From: Roseiarcus sp963709655 | GTDB taxonomy: Bacteria; Pseudomonadota; Alphaproteobacteria; Rhizobiales; Beijerinckiaceae | NCBI GenBank assembly: GCA_963709655.1 | Contig: CAVPXF010000026.1 | Location: 248,001 to 312,000 of the forward strand | Direction: 5' to 3' | DNA: 64,000 nucleotides | Shown here: in pieces, positions 16,463 through 24,806 of the stretch | Numbering within the stretch: position 1 is the first letter of the stretch | Layout: every line of letters begins with the position of its first letter | Translations under genes and position numbers: made by a program | The notes under the pieces: generated by a model | The model's input: only the letters and a program-made list of their open reading frames with translations | Told to the model about the DNA's origin: nothing | Databases searched by the model: none

Positions 16463-16552
16463 ATGCCACAGGTGTATGGGGAGAAGGCTAGGATGAGGGG
16501 CTGGGTGAGCGCACGCGGCCAATCGCCCCGGCCCCGCCGCCGAAAGGATCAC

Positions 16553-17359
16553 ATGATGACCGGCTCCGCCTATGAACGCTTCCGCGCCCTGCACCAGGGT
16601 CCGGCCGCTTTCATCATGCCCAACGTATGGGACGGCGCCTCTGCGCTGATGATGCGCGACGCCGGCTTCGCCGCGATCGGCAGTTCGTCGTTCGCCTATG
16701 GCGCGACGCTCGGCTTGCCGGACGTTTCCACGCGGCTCGGCCGGACCGAAAGCATCGCGCACGCGGCGGGACTGGGCGACATGGCCAAGTTGCCGGTGAA
16801 CGGCGACCTCGCCGACGGATTCGGCCCTGCCCCGCAAGACTGCGCGGCGACCGTCGAAGCGTCGATCGCCGCGGGCCTCGCCGGGCTCGGGATCGAGGAC
16901 GCGACAGGCAATTCCGCCGCCCCGATCCATGATTTCGATGCAGCGGTGCGGCGCATCGAAGCCGCCGCCCGGGCCGCGCGCAACCGCATCGTGCTGACCG
17001 CTCGCGCCGACAACTACCTTTATGGCCGGCCGAATCTCGACGACACGATCCGGCGCCTGACCGCATTCGCCGAGGCGGGAGCGGACGTCCTCTACGCGCC
17101 GGGTCTGCCGGACATGGAGTCCATTCGCCGCGTCGTCCGCGCGGCGGCGCCAAAGCCGGTCAACGTGCTGATCGGACCCGGGGTTTCATTCGCCGAGCTC
17201 GAGGCCGCCGGCGTGCGGCGGGTCAGCCTCGGCGCGGCGCTCTACCGGGTCGCGCTGGGCGCGCTCGCCCGCTCCGCCGCCGCCCTGCGCGCCGGCGATC
17301 TTCCCGCCGCCGTTGCGGGCGCAATCCCCGGCAGGGAGCTGCAACGGCTGCTCGGATAG
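16553..17359 (+). CDS. Isocitrate lyase / PEP mutase superfamily protein
   Basis: A 268-residue TIM-barrel enzyme of the family that includes oxaloacetate decarboxylase, PEP phosphonomutase and 2-methylisocitrate lyase. Visible motifs are IMPNVWDGASALMMRDAGF, GSSSFAYGATLGLPD, VNGDLADGFG (metal-binding Asp region), GLGIEDATG and LTARADNYLYG. The canonical KKCGH-type catalytic loop of isocitrate lyases is absent, as in the short PEP-mutase-like group. The exact reaction is unknown. The start at 16553 follows AAAGGA; an adjacent ATG at 16556 is equally possible. Confidence 0.88.
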   Translation: MMTGSAYERFRALHQGPAAFIMPNVWDGASALMMRDAGFAAIGSSSFAYGATLGLPDVSTRLGRTESIAHAAGLGDMAKLPVNGDLADGFGPAPQDCAATVEASIAAGLAGLGIEDATGNSAAPIHDFDAAVRRIEAAARAARNRIVLTARADNYLYGRPNLDDTIRRLTAFAEAGADVLYAPGLPDMESIRRVVRAAAPKPVNVLIGPGVSFAELEAAGVRRVSLGAALYRVALGALARSAAALRAGDLPAAVAGAIPGRELQRLLG

Positions 17360-17398
17360 CGCCATAGGCGCGGTCTGCGCCCGGGCTTTGGGGGTCGT

Positions 17399-17635
17399 TT
17401 AGGCATGGTGCTGCTCAGTGATCCGAACGTGCGCATCGGTCAGGTGATAGCCGTATCTTTCGATGTCGTCCAAGCACTCGTCGGTGCTTACCCCACCCGG
17501 TGTCGGCACGCCTTTATTCATTTCAACGGTTTTGAAATGAGTCCACGGCGCGTAGCTTGGGGGGAAATTCGCTCCCGCCTTATCCTCTGTAAAACCAAAC
17601 ACTCTGCCGGGACCTCTGAAAATACAAACCTGCAT
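17399..17635 (-). CDS. Small conserved hypothetical protein
   Basis: A 78-residue protein beginning MQVCIFRGPGRVFGFTEDKA. The start at 17635 is chosen because AAGGAGCG lies 5 bases upstream; the open frame extends 11 further codons without a ribosome site. No signal peptide or membrane segment is visible. I recognise no domain. It runs opposite to the VOC gene cluster. Confidence 0.6.
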   Translation of the reverse strand: MQVCIFRGPGRVFGFTEDKAGANFPPSYAPWTHFKTVEMNKGVPTPGGVSTDECLDDIERYGYHLTDAHVRITEQHHA

Positions 17636-17804
17636 CAATCGCTCCTTGCTTTGCGCCAAGCATACCACGGGATCGCAAGGCGGAAGCGAAGCGCGTCAAT
17701 CCCGATCGAGATTCAAGCTGAGACGCTACCGTGGCCCGAGAGATATCCTTCCCGGTCGCCTGGCGGCGTCAGCCCATATAGGATCCTGCGAAGAGGACCC
17801 GGAC

Positions 17805-18209
17805 ATGCGCATGACCCCCTATCTCTACTTCAAGGGCGCCTGTGAAGACGCGCTGACGTTTTATGCCGCTTGCGGCCTCGGCAAGGTCGTCGACCTTCGC
17901 CGCTATGCGGGAAGTCCGATGGAGGGGCGCGACGGCGGCGCTTGGCGCGACAAAGTGATTCATTCCCTGTTCGAGGGCGACGGAATGCGCTTCTACGCGT
18001 CGGACGGCCCTGACTCCGAGCCGATGAAGGGCAGCGCCTTGATGATCGAACTGGACGACGCCGACGCCGGCGCGGCGCTGTTTGATCGCATGAGCGGCGG
18101 CGGCCGGGTGACGGTTCCGCTGAAAAAGCAGTTTTGGGGTGACGTCTACGGCAATTTTACCGATCGGTTCGGCGTGCAGTGGGCGATCATCGTGCCGGCC
18201 AAAGCTTGA
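17805..18209 (+). CDS. VOC (glyoxalase/PhnB-like) family protein
   Basis: A 134-residue protein of the PhnB-like branch of the vicinal-oxygen-chelate superfamily: MTPYLYFKGACEDALTFYA at the N-terminus, then FYASDG, a LDDADAGAALFDRM middle and the typical end FWGDVYGNFTDRFGVQWAI. Such proteins are small dimers; most PhnB-like members have no assigned reaction. The ATG at 17805 is preceded by AGAGGA and starts the conserved block. The next gene begins 10 bases after its stop, so the two form an operon. Confidence 0.88.
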   Translation: MRMTPYLYFKGACEDALTFYAACGLGKVVDLRRYAGSPMEGRDGGAWRDKVIHSLFEGDGMRFYASDGPDSEPMKGSALMIELDDADAGAALFDRMSGGGRVTVPLKKQFWGDVYGNFTDRFGVQWAIIVPAKA

Positions 18210-18219
18210 GAGAGAGCCG

Positions 18220-18711
18220 ATGGACGTCGCCGAGGATATTCGCCGGATCGCGCTGCAGGAGGAGCGCCTGCAGTTTGACGGGTTCGGCATCACCGAAGCC
18301 TGGGAGGTTGGCCTGGCCCTCAAGGCGGTCGGCGAATCCGGGCGACTGCCGATCGTCGTCGACATCCGGCTCGCGACCATGAAGCTCATGGCCTTCGCCC
18401 TGCCGGGCGCCGCGCCCGACAATTTCGACTGGGCGCGGCGCAAGCGCAATGTCGTGTTCCGATTCCACCGCTCCTCCTACGCCATCGGCCGCAAACTGGC
18501 GCTCGAAGGCGGGACGCTTGCGGACCTCGGCGCGCTGCCGGAGCGCGACTACGCCGTCCATGGCGGCAGCGTCCCGATTGTCGTCAGGGGAACAGGTTGC
18601 GTCGGCGCCGTCACGATCTCCGGCCTGCCTCAGCGAGACGATCATCGGACCGTGGTCGACGCGATGGCGAAAGTTCTCGGTCGCGACCTCAGCGACGTCG
18701 CGCTCGACTGA
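18220..18711 (+). CDS. UPF0303 / heme-degrading-domain family protein
   Basis: A 163-residue protein: IRRIALQEERLQFDGF, AWEVGLALKAVGESGRLPIVVDIRL and GCVGAVTISGLPQRDDHRTVVDAM match the UPF0303 (GlcG/HbpS-related) family. These proteins share the fold of heme-binding HbpS, but a reaction has not been generally shown. AGAGAGCC precedes the ATG. It lies 10 bases downstream of the VOC gene. Confidence 0.85.
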   Translation: MDVAEDIRRIALQEERLQFDGFGITEAWEVGLALKAVGESGRLPIVVDIRLATMKLMAFALPGAAPDNFDWARRKRNVVFRFHRSSYAIGRKLALEGGTLADLGALPERDYAVHGGSVPIVVRGTGCVGAVTISGLPQRDDHRTVVDAMAKVLGRDLSDVALD

Positions 18712-18774
18712 GCTTGCCGCGCGGCGTGCTCGTCCGTATGCTGATGTGTACAAACAAGCACAGCCTGAGCGGGC

Positions 18775-19041
18775 ATGGCGTCGTCCACATTGACCATTCG
18801 CGTTGACGAGCAAGACAAAGCTCGCCTTGAAGCGCTCGCCCGCAGCACAGGGCGAAGCCGGTCGTTCCTCGCCGCCGAAGCCATCGCCGAATATCTGGCG
18901 GTCAACGAGTGGCAGATCGCGGGGATCAAAGCCGCGATCGATGACCTCGATCGAGGCGAAGGGTTCGAGCATGAGGCCGTTCGCAAGTGGGTCGAGTCCT
19001 GGGACAACGACAACGAACTCGAGCCGCCAGGCGGATCGTGA
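18775..19041 (+). CDS. Ribbon-helix-helix antitoxin (CopG/ParD-like)
   Basis: An 88-residue protein. Residues 4-47 form an RHH DNA-binding domain (LTIRVDEQDKARLEALARS, then GRSRSFLAAEAIAEYL), and the acidic C-terminal tail (DDLDRGEGFEHEAV, WDNDNELEPP) would wrap the toxin. The stop overlaps the toxin start as GTGA, typical of coupled type II toxin-antitoxin pairs. The RHH domain would be expected to repress its own promoter. Confidence 0.88.
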   Translation: MASSTLTIRVDEQDKARLEALARSTGRSRSFLAAEAIAEYLAVNEWQIAGIKAAIDDLDRGEGFEHEAVRKWVESWDNDNELEPPGGS

Positions 19042-19325
19042 GGCTTTTTTGGTCGCGACGGGCGATTGGCGATCTTCGCTCGATTCAGGCCTGTATCGGA
19101 TGCGAGAACCCGGCCGCGGCGAAATGGATGACTTTGCGCATCGTGGAGTTTGTCGAGACGATGATCCCGGAGAATCCTGCGATCGGACGGCCGGGGCGTG
19201 CGCCAGAAACGCGTGAACTCGTCATCCCGGAGACGCCCTATATCGTCCCTTATCGCCTGCGCTCAGGAGCCATCGAAGGTCTACGCGTCTATCACGGCGC
19301 CTGCCGCTCGCCGGATCGGCTTTGA
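19038..19325 (+). CDS. parE: RelE/ParE-family toxin
   Basis: A 95-residue protein starting at a GTG that overlaps the antitoxin stop. It shows the ParE fold signature: VRLFWSRRAIGDLRSI, AAAKWMTLRIVEFVETM, NPAIGRPGRAPETRELVI and PYIVPYRLRSGAIEGLRVYHGA. The central and C-terminal residues place it with ParE-like gyrase toxins or the RelE-like group; the target cannot be fixed from sequence. One base change at the end (GACRSPDRL, where GARxWP is usual) is the only oddity. Confidence 0.86.
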   Translation: MRLFWSRRAIGDLRSIQACIGCENPAAAKWMTLRIVEFVETMIPENPAIGRPGRAPETRELVIPETPYIVPYRLRSGAIEGLRVYHGACRSPDRL

Positions 19326-19336
19326 GCGGGCCGCCG

Positions 19337-20027
19337 ATGTTTCGCGCGACGCTGCTGACCCTGTTCCCCTCCATGTTCCCCGGGCCGCTCGGCCAATCGC
19401 TGGCGGGCGACGCGCTGGCGCGGGGCGTGTGGTCGCTGCAAGCGCTCGACATCCGCGACCAGGGCCTCGGCCGCCACCGCGCGGTCGACGACACGCCGGC
19501 GGGCGGCGGGCCGGGCATGGTGATGCGCGCCGACGTGCTGGCGGCGAGCCTCGACGCCGCCGTCGGCCGCGGACGATCCGCGCCCGCGGCTGATCATGAG
19601 CCCGCGCGGACGCCCGTTCACGCAGAGCGACGCGCGCGAATGGGCGGCGGGGCCGGGCCTCGTCATCCTCTGCCCGCGCTTCGAGGGCGTCGACGAGCGG
19701 GTGATCGAGGGCCGGGGGCTGATCGAGGTGTCGATCGGCGATTATGTGCTGTCGGGCGGCGAGATCGCCGCGCTCGCCGTGCTCGACGCCTGCGTGCGCC
19801 TCATCCCCGGCGTGATGGGCAAGGCCGAGTCGGGCGCGGAGGAGAGTTTCGAGTCCGGCCTGCTCGAATATCCCCACTTTACCCGCCCGCGCGAATGGGA
19901 GGGCCGGGCGATCCCGGACGTGCTGCTGTCGGGCGACCACGCCAGGATCGCCGCCTGGCGGCGGGCGGAGGCCGAGCGGATCACGCGCGAGCGGCGGCCG
20001 GACCTGAAGCCGCCGGCGGGGTTTTGA
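19337..20027 (+). pseudogene. trmD: tRNA (guanine37-N1)-methyltransferase TrmD, one single-base frameshift
   Basis: TrmD makes m1G37 with SAM, is normally essential, and is a trefoil-knot homodimer. Frame one gives MFRATLLTLFPSMFPGPLG and VDDTPAGGGPGMVMRADVL; frame two gives MSPRGRPFTQSDAREWA, LICP-like VILCPRFEGVDERVIE, VSIGDYVLSGGEIAALAVLD and the C-terminal domain. The join is a +1 shift at 19571-19572, where CGCGGACGAT should read CGCGACGAT. The 691-bp span minus one encodes 229 residues. Loss of trmD would be lethal in most bacteria, so an assembly error or a second copy is likely. It lacks the usual rimM and rplS neighbours. Confidence 0.85.
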
Positions 20028-20113
20028 TAACAGTAATTTATGTATAAATGCCCGGATCCGTTACTTGCCGGCGCCGTCGTTAAGACGGGTTCCAAGCCCT
20101 TGAAATCCTAAAG

Positions 20114-20130
20114 GCCGGTCGATAACCGGC
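20114..20130. terminator. Small hairpin between convergent genes
   Basis: GCCGGT at 20114-20119 pairs with ACCGGC at 20125-20130 over a 5-nt loop, between the trmD stop and the stop of the convergent dehydrogenase. An AT-rich patch lies at 20030-20050. It is weak evidence for a terminator. Confidence 0.35.
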
Positions 20131-20155
20131 GCTAAAACGCCCTCTCGCCGAGACT

Positions 20156-21037
20156 TCAGCGCGTCGGGATCGGGGTCTCGCCCCGGTAGTCGTAGAAGCC
20201 GCGCTGGGCCTTGCGGCCGAGCCAGCCGGCCTCGACGTATTTCACCAGCAGCGGACAGGGGCGGTATTTCGAATCCGCAAGGCCTTCGTGCAACACCTGC
20301 ATGACGGCGAGACAGGTGTCGAGGCCGATGAAGTCGGCGAGCTGCAGCGGTCCCATCGGATGGTTGGCGCCGAGCCGCATGGCGGTGTCGATCGACTCGA
20401 CCGATCCCACGCCCTCATAGAGCGTGTAGACCGCCTCGTTGATCATCGGCAGCAAGATGCGGTTGACGATGAAGGCCGGGAAATCCTCCGACATCGTCGC
20501 CGTCTTGCCGAGCCGCGTGGCGAAGGCCTTGGCCGCCGCGAACGTGTCGTCCTTGGTGGCGATGCCGCGGATCAGCTCGACCAGCTGCATGCGCGGCACC
20601 GGGTTCATGAAATGCATGCCGATGAAGCGCTCGGGATTGGACGTCACCGTCGCCAGTCGGGTGATCGAGATCGACGAGGTGTTCGAGGCGAGGATCGCGT
20701 CTGGCTTCATGAACGGGCGCAGCGAGGAAAAGATCTTGCGCTTGATGTCCTCGTTCTCCGACGCCGCCTCGATCACCAGGTCGCAGTCACCAAGCTTGTC
20801 GAGGGTCGGCGCGTAGTGGATGCGCTCGAGGACCGCTTTGCGCCCGTCCTCGTCGAGCTGGCCCCTGGCGATCTGGCGCGACAAGAGACCGTTGATCGTC
20901 GCCAGCGCCGCGTTGACCCGATCCTCGGACACGTCGTTCAAATAGACCGGCATTCCGGCCTGCGCCGCGACCTGCGCGATGCCGGCGCCCATCTGTCCCG
21001 CACCGATCACGCCGACCGATTCGATGCTCAAAGCCAT
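20156..21037 (-). CDS. hbdA: 3-hydroxybutyryl-CoA dehydrogenase
   Basis: A 293-residue NAD(P)-dependent L-3-hydroxyacyl-CoA dehydrogenase. GVIGAGQMGAGIAQ (residues 9-22) is the Rossmann loop, FIGMHFMNPVPRMQLVE holds the catalytic His, and FPAFIVNRILLPMINEAV and LGANHPMGPLQLADFIGLD form the dimer domain. It would act in butyrate/PHB-related or fatty-acid oxidation. It lies downstream of etfB-etfA in the same direction with a 105-base gap, a common rhizobial order linking acyl-CoA dehydrogenase electrons to ETF. Confidence 0.95.
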   Translation of the reverse strand: MALSIESVGVIGAGQMGAGIAQVAAQAGMPVYLNDVSEDRVNAALATINGLLSRQIARGQLDEDGRKAVLERIHYAPTLDKLGDCDLVIEAASENEDIKRKIFSSLRPFMKPDAILASNTSSISITRLATVTSNPERFIGMHFMNPVPRMQLVELIRGIATKDDTFAAAKAFATRLGKTATMSEDFPAFIVNRILLPMINEAVYTLYEGVGSVESIDTAMRLGANHPMGPLQLADFIGLDTCLAVMQVLHEGLADSKYRPCPLLVKYVEAGWLGRKAQRGFYDYRGETPIPTR

Positions 21038-21142
21038 GTTCGTGAACCTGTCAAGCCATCCTACGCCGCGCCGGGATCATAGACCAGCGGCGCGGGGCGT
21101 CCAGTCGGGCGCCCGTTTCTTTTTGATGGACCCCGACCGGCG

Positions 21143-22087
21143 TCACTTGCCGATTTTGGCAAGCTCCGCGGCGAGTTCCGGCAGGGCCTGGTAGAGGTCG
21201 GCGACGAGGCCGTAGTCCGCGACCTGGAAGATCGGGGCCTCTTCGTCCTTGTTGATGGCGACAATGACCTTCGAGTCCTTCATGCCGGCGAGATGCTGGA
21301 TCGCGCCCGAGATGCCGACCGCAATGTAGAGCTCCGGCGCGACCACCTTGCCGGTCTGGCCGACCTGCCAGTCGTTGGGCGCGTAGCCGGCGTCGACCGC
21401 GGCGCGCGAGGCCCCCATCGCCGCGCCGAGCTTGTCGGCCACCGGCTCGATGTAGGTCTTGAAGTTCTCGGCCTTCTGCATGGCGCGTCCGCCCGAGATG
21501 ATGATCTTGGCCGAGGTCAGCTCGGGTCGGTCGGACTTCGCCAGCGCCTCGCCGACAAAGGACGACACGCCCGGATCGCTCGCCGCCGCGACCGGCTCGA
21601 TCGCCGCCGGGCCGCCCGCGCCCGTCGCGCCGAACGAGGCTGTCCGCACGGTCACGACCACTTTCGGGTCGGTCGACTCGACCGTCTGGATCGCGTTGCC
21701 GGCGTAGATCGGCCGCTCGAAGGTCTTGGGGCCGATGACCTTGACGATGTCGGAGACCTGCATCACGTCGAGGAGCGCCGCCGCCCGCGGCAGGACGTTC
21801 TTGGCGCTCGCCGTCGAGGGACCGACAATGGCATCGTAACCGTCGCTCAGCGCGACGATCAGCGCCGCCAGCGGCTCGGCCAGCCCATGGGCGTAGGCCG
21901 CGCCGTCGGCGACCCGGACCCTGGCGACGCCGGAAAGCTTCGCCGCAGCCTCCGCCGCCGCGCCGACGCCCTGCCCGGCCACCAGCACGTCGACCGGGCG
22001 CCCGATCTCGAGCGCGGCGGTCAGCGCCCGCGCCGTCATGTCGCTTAAAGATCCGCCCGCGACCTCAGCCAGAAGAAGAGTCGCCAT
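21143..22087 (-). CDS. etfA: Electron transfer flavoprotein alpha subunit
   Basis: A 314-residue ETF-alpha that carries the FAD accepting electrons from acyl-CoA dehydrogenases. The N-terminal part (LLLAEVAGGSL) is the ETF Rossmann domain; the C-terminal FAD domain has IIISGGRAMQKAENF, GQTGKVVAPELYIAVGISGA, IQHLAGM and IFQVADYGLVADL. Start ATG at 22087 follows the etfB stop by only 2 bases, so the subunits are co-translated. Confidence 0.97.
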   Translation of the reverse strand: MATLLLAEVAGGSLSDMTARALTAALEIGRPVDVLVAGQGVGAAAEAAAKLSGVARVRVADGAAYAHGLAEPLAALIVALSDGYDAIVGPSTASAKNVLPRAAALLDVMQVSDIVKVIGPKTFERPIYAGNAIQTVESTDPKVVVTVRTASFGATGAGGPAAIEPVAAASDPGVSSFVGEALAKSDRPELTSAKIIISGGRAMQKAENFKTYIEPVADKLGAAMGASRAAVDAGYAPNDWQVGQTGKVVAPELYIAVGISGAIQHLAGMKDSKVIVAINKDEEAPIFQVADYGLVADLYQALPELAAELAKIGK

Positions 22088-22089
22088 CG

Positions 22090-22839
22090 TCAGATCACTC
22101 CCGCTTCGTCGCGCAGCTTCGACACCAGCTCCGCCACCGACTTCACCTTCACGCCCGCCTTGCGGCCGCCGGGCTCGGTCGTCTTGACGACCTTCAGCCG
22201 CGGCGCCACGTCGACCCCGTAGTCGGCCGGCGTCTTGTCGGCGATCGGCTTCTTCTTCGCCTTCATGATGTTGGGAAGCGACGCGTATCGCGGTTCGTTG
22301 AGGCGCAAGTCGGCGGTGACGATCGCCGGCAACTTCAAGGACACCGTCTGGAGACCGCCGTCGACCTCGCGCGTGACCTCGACCGAGCCGTCGCCGACGA
22401 CGACCTTGGAGGCGAACGTGCCCTGGCCGTAGCCGGTCAGCGCCGCCAGCATCTGGCCGGTCTGGTTGCAGTCGTCGTCGATCGCCTGCTTGCCCATGAT
22501 CACAAGGCCCGGCTGCTCCTCGGCGACCACGCCCTTGAGGATCTTGGCCACCGCAAGCGGCTCGATGAGCCCGTCGGTCTTGACCAGGATCCCGCGGTCG
22601 GCGCCCATCGCGAGCGCCGTGCGGATGGTCTCGCTCGCCTGCGCCGGCCCGATCGAAACGGCGACGACCTCGGTCGCCTTCCCCGCTTCCTTGAGGCGAA
22701 GCGCCTCCTCGACGGCGATTTCGTCGAACGGATTCATCGACATCTTGACGTTGGCGAGCTCGACGCCCGACCCGTCCGACTTGATCCGGACCTTGATGTT
22801 GTAGTCCACCACCCGTTTCACGGGCACCAGAATCTTCAT
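22090..22839 (-). CDS. etfB: Electron transfer flavoprotein beta subunit
   Basis: A 249-residue ETF-beta: MKILVPVKRVVDYNIKVR, NPFDEIAVEEALRLKEAG, VMGKQAIDDDCNQTGQMLA and LRLNEPRYASLPNIMKAKK (family signature). It forms the heterodimer with EtfA and binds AMP. First gene of the etfB-etfA-hydroxybutyryl-CoA dehydrogenase set; it is divergent from the peptide ABC transporter operon. Confidence 0.97.
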   Translation of the reverse strand: MKILVPVKRVVDYNIKVRIKSDGSGVELANVKMSMNPFDEIAVEEALRLKEAGKATEVVAVSIGPAQASETIRTALAMGADRGILVKTDGLIEPLAVAKILKGVVAEEQPGLVIMGKQAIDDDCNQTGQMLAALTGYGQGTFASKVVVGDGSVEVTREVDGGLQTVSLKLPAIVTADLRLNEPRYASLPNIMKAKKKPIADKTPADYGVDVAPRLKVVKTTEPGGRKAGVKVKSVAELVSKLRDEAGVI

Positions 22840-23023
22840 GAGCGAGGCCCATCCCTGAAAGCGCGAGCGCTTTTGCTCGACGATTTGCGGCCGAAACCCC
22901 TAGTCTTGGCCGAACGTCAAGTCAACGCGAAGCGCCTATGCTGGAGCAACGCCGGGCGCGCCAAGCGCAGGGATGCGGCGGCGGCCAGGCGCGCGAGGGC
23001 CGAAGTCTTTCGACCAATCGCGA

Positions 23024-23053
23024 TTGACAGACGTCGACGGCAAACAGGACAAT
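23024..23053 (+). promoter_or_regulatory. Candidate sigma-70 promoter of the peptide ABC operon
   Basis: TTGACA at 23024-23029 is a consensus -35 box. GACAAT at 23048-23053 is a 4-of-6 match to the -10 box, 18 bases further on. The start codon is 84 bases downstream. No other candidate in the 297-base divergent gap looks as good. Confidence 0.4.
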
Positions 23054-23136
23054 GGCGGCCGGCGGACGAAACGATCGTCGACAAGGGTGTGGCCGCTGAG
23101 GAAACAGGCGCGGGGCCAGACACGGGAGAAACGCAA

Positions 23137-24726
23137 ATGAGCGAGTTGGATACCTGGTTCGCGCGCCTCGTCAAAAGCGCCGTCTCACGGCGCGAGTTCA
23201 TGGGGCGCGCCGTCGTGCTCGGCGCGTCCAGCGTCACGCTCTCGACGATGCTCGAAAGCGCCGCCAAAGCGGCCGCGGAGACGCCGAAGAAGGGCGGCGT
23301 CCTGCGTCTGGGCCTCGCCGGCGGCAGCACGACCGACAGCGCCGACATCACCTCCTACAACAATTCGGTGATGATCGACGTCAGCCACGGCCTGTTCAAC
23401 GGGCTCGTTGAATGGGCCCAGGACGGCAAGCCCGTTCCGGAACTCGCCGAGAGCTTCGAGCCGAAGAACGGCGCCAAGGATTGGGTGTTCAATCTCCGCA
23501 AGGGCGTCAAATTCTCGAACGGGCAGGAGTTCACCGCCGACGACGCGGTCTACTCGCTCAACCTCCATCGCGGCGAAACCAAGTCCGGCGGCGCGACTTC
23601 GATGAAGCCGGTGACCGACGTCAAGAAGCTGGACAAATACCAGATTCAGCTGTCCCTCGCCGCGGCCGACGCCGATCTGCCTTATTCCCTGACCGACTAT
23701 CACCTCCTCATGGTCCCGCATGGTTTCAAGGATTGGGCGAAACCGGTCGGGACTGGCGCGTTCACCCTCGAAAAATTCGATCCGGGCGTTCGCATCGTGC
23801 TGAAAAAGCGCCCGGACTATTGGAAGGAAGGACGCGGCTGGCTCGACGGGGCGGACGTCACCGTCATCAACGACGGCTCGGCCCGCCTCAACGCGCTGAT
23901 TTCGGGCCAGGTCGACGCGATCAATCGCGTCGACCACAAAGCCGTCGGGTTGCTGTCCAAGGCGCCAAAGATCGAGGTGGTCCGCGCGCCGGGGGGCTGG
24001 CACACCGTGATGGCGATGGAAATCGACAAGGACCCGTACACGAACCCGGACATCCGTCTGGCGCTCAAGTACGCGGCCGACCGCGAGCAGATCCTGAAGG
24101 CGCTGTTCAGCGGCTATGGGACGCTCGGCAACGACCATCCGATCCCGCGCACCGACCCGTATTTCAACAGCGAACTGCCTCAGCGCCCGCACGACCCCGA
24201 TAAGGCCGCCTTCCATTTCAAGAAGGCCGGCCTCGCCGACCCGAAGATCGTCCTTCAAGCTTCGGACGCGGCGTTCAACGGCGCCGTCGACATGGCGACC
24301 CTCATGCAGGCCGACGCGGCCAAGGCGGGCATCAAGATGGATGTCAAGAAGGAACCGGCCGACGGATTCTGGGACAACGTATGGCTCAAGGGCCCGTTTG
24401 TCGAAAGCTACTGGGGCGGCCGCGCAGCCGCGACGCAAATGCTCTCCGTCGCCTTCGCCGCCAACGCGCCGTGGAACGAGACGCACTGGAAGAACGACAC
24501 GTTCGAGAAGCTGCTTTCCGACGCGCGCGGGGAGACCGATGAAACCAAGCGCAAGGCCTATATCTGGGAGATGCAGGCCATGCTCAGCGACGACGGCGGC
24601 GCCCTCATTCCGATGTTCCGCGACTGGCTCGACGCCCACAACACCAAGGTCGGCGGTCATACCCCGCATGGCGGCTTCGACATGGACAACGGCATGATTC
24701 TCGATAAGGCTTGGCTGAATTCGTAG
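23137..24726 (+). CDS. ABC transporter substrate-binding protein, peptide/nickel (family 5) type
   Basis: A 529-residue periplasmic binding protein. The N-terminus carries a twin-arginine signal (SRREFMGRAVVLGA, residues 17-30) with cleavage near residue 45. Family 5 marks include YNNSVMIDVSHGLFNGLVEW, LAESFEPKNGAKDWVFNLR, VKFSNGQEFTADDAVYSL and PVGTGAFTLEKFDPGVRIVL. It would deliver oligopeptides or another solute to the permeases below; the ligand is unknown. GGGAG precedes the ATG at 23137; the frame is open further upstream without homology. An intrinsic terminator follows it before the permease genes. Confidence 0.93.
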   Translation: MSELDTWFARLVKSAVSRREFMGRAVVLGASSVTLSTMLESAAKAAAETPKKGGVLRLGLAGGSTTDSADITSYNNSVMIDVSHGLFNGLVEWAQDGKPVPELAESFEPKNGAKDWVFNLRKGVKFSNGQEFTADDAVYSLNLHRGETKSGGATSMKPVTDVKKLDKYQIQLSLAAADADLPYSLTDYHLLMVPHGFKDWAKPVGTGAFTLEKFDPGVRIVLKKRPDYWKEGRGWLDGADVTVINDGSARLNALISGQVDAINRVDHKAVGLLSKAPKIEVVRAPGGWHTVMAMEIDKDPYTNPDIRLALKYAADREQILKALFSGYGTLGNDHPIPRTDPYFNSELPQRPHDPDKAAFHFKKAGLADPKIVLQASDAAFNGAVDMATLMQADAAKAGIKMDVKKEPADGFWDNVWLKGPFVESYWGGRAAATQMLSVAFAANAPWNETHWKNDTFEKLLSDARGETDETKRKAYIWEMQAMLSDDGGALIPMFRDWLDAHNTKVGGHTPHGGFDMDNGMILDKAWLNS

Positions 24727-24751
24727 CGGCCGACCCTCGGCAAAAGACGCG

Positions 24752-24778
24752 CGCCGGGCGGAGCGCCCGGCGTTTTTT
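24752..24778 (+). terminator. Intrinsic terminator/attenuator within the ABC operon
   Basis: CGCCGGGC at 24752-24759 pairs with GCCCGGCG at 24765-24772 over a 5-nt loop, followed directly by six T residues (24773-24778). It stands between the binding-protein stop (24726) and the first permease start (24807), and would leave more binding-protein message than permease message. Confidence 0.8.
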
Positions 24779-24806
24779 CCGCGCGAAGGACGGAGGCGGG
24801 TCCAGA

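Larger units (their letters stand above)
16111..16552. other. Intergenic region with dispersed repeats
   Basis: These 442 bases between petA and the PEP-mutase-like gene are mostly dispersed repeat (16206-16290 and 16346-16462). No gene is supported. An imperfect GGACCCCCGC / GCGGGTCCC pairing at about 16136-16169 just after petA may end its transcript. Confidence 0.55.

Noticed and set aside
22873..23136. Upstream extension of the binding-protein frame
   Set aside because: It adds 88 residues before the Tat signal with no ribosome site; the ATG at 23137 preceded by GGGAG is the proper start.
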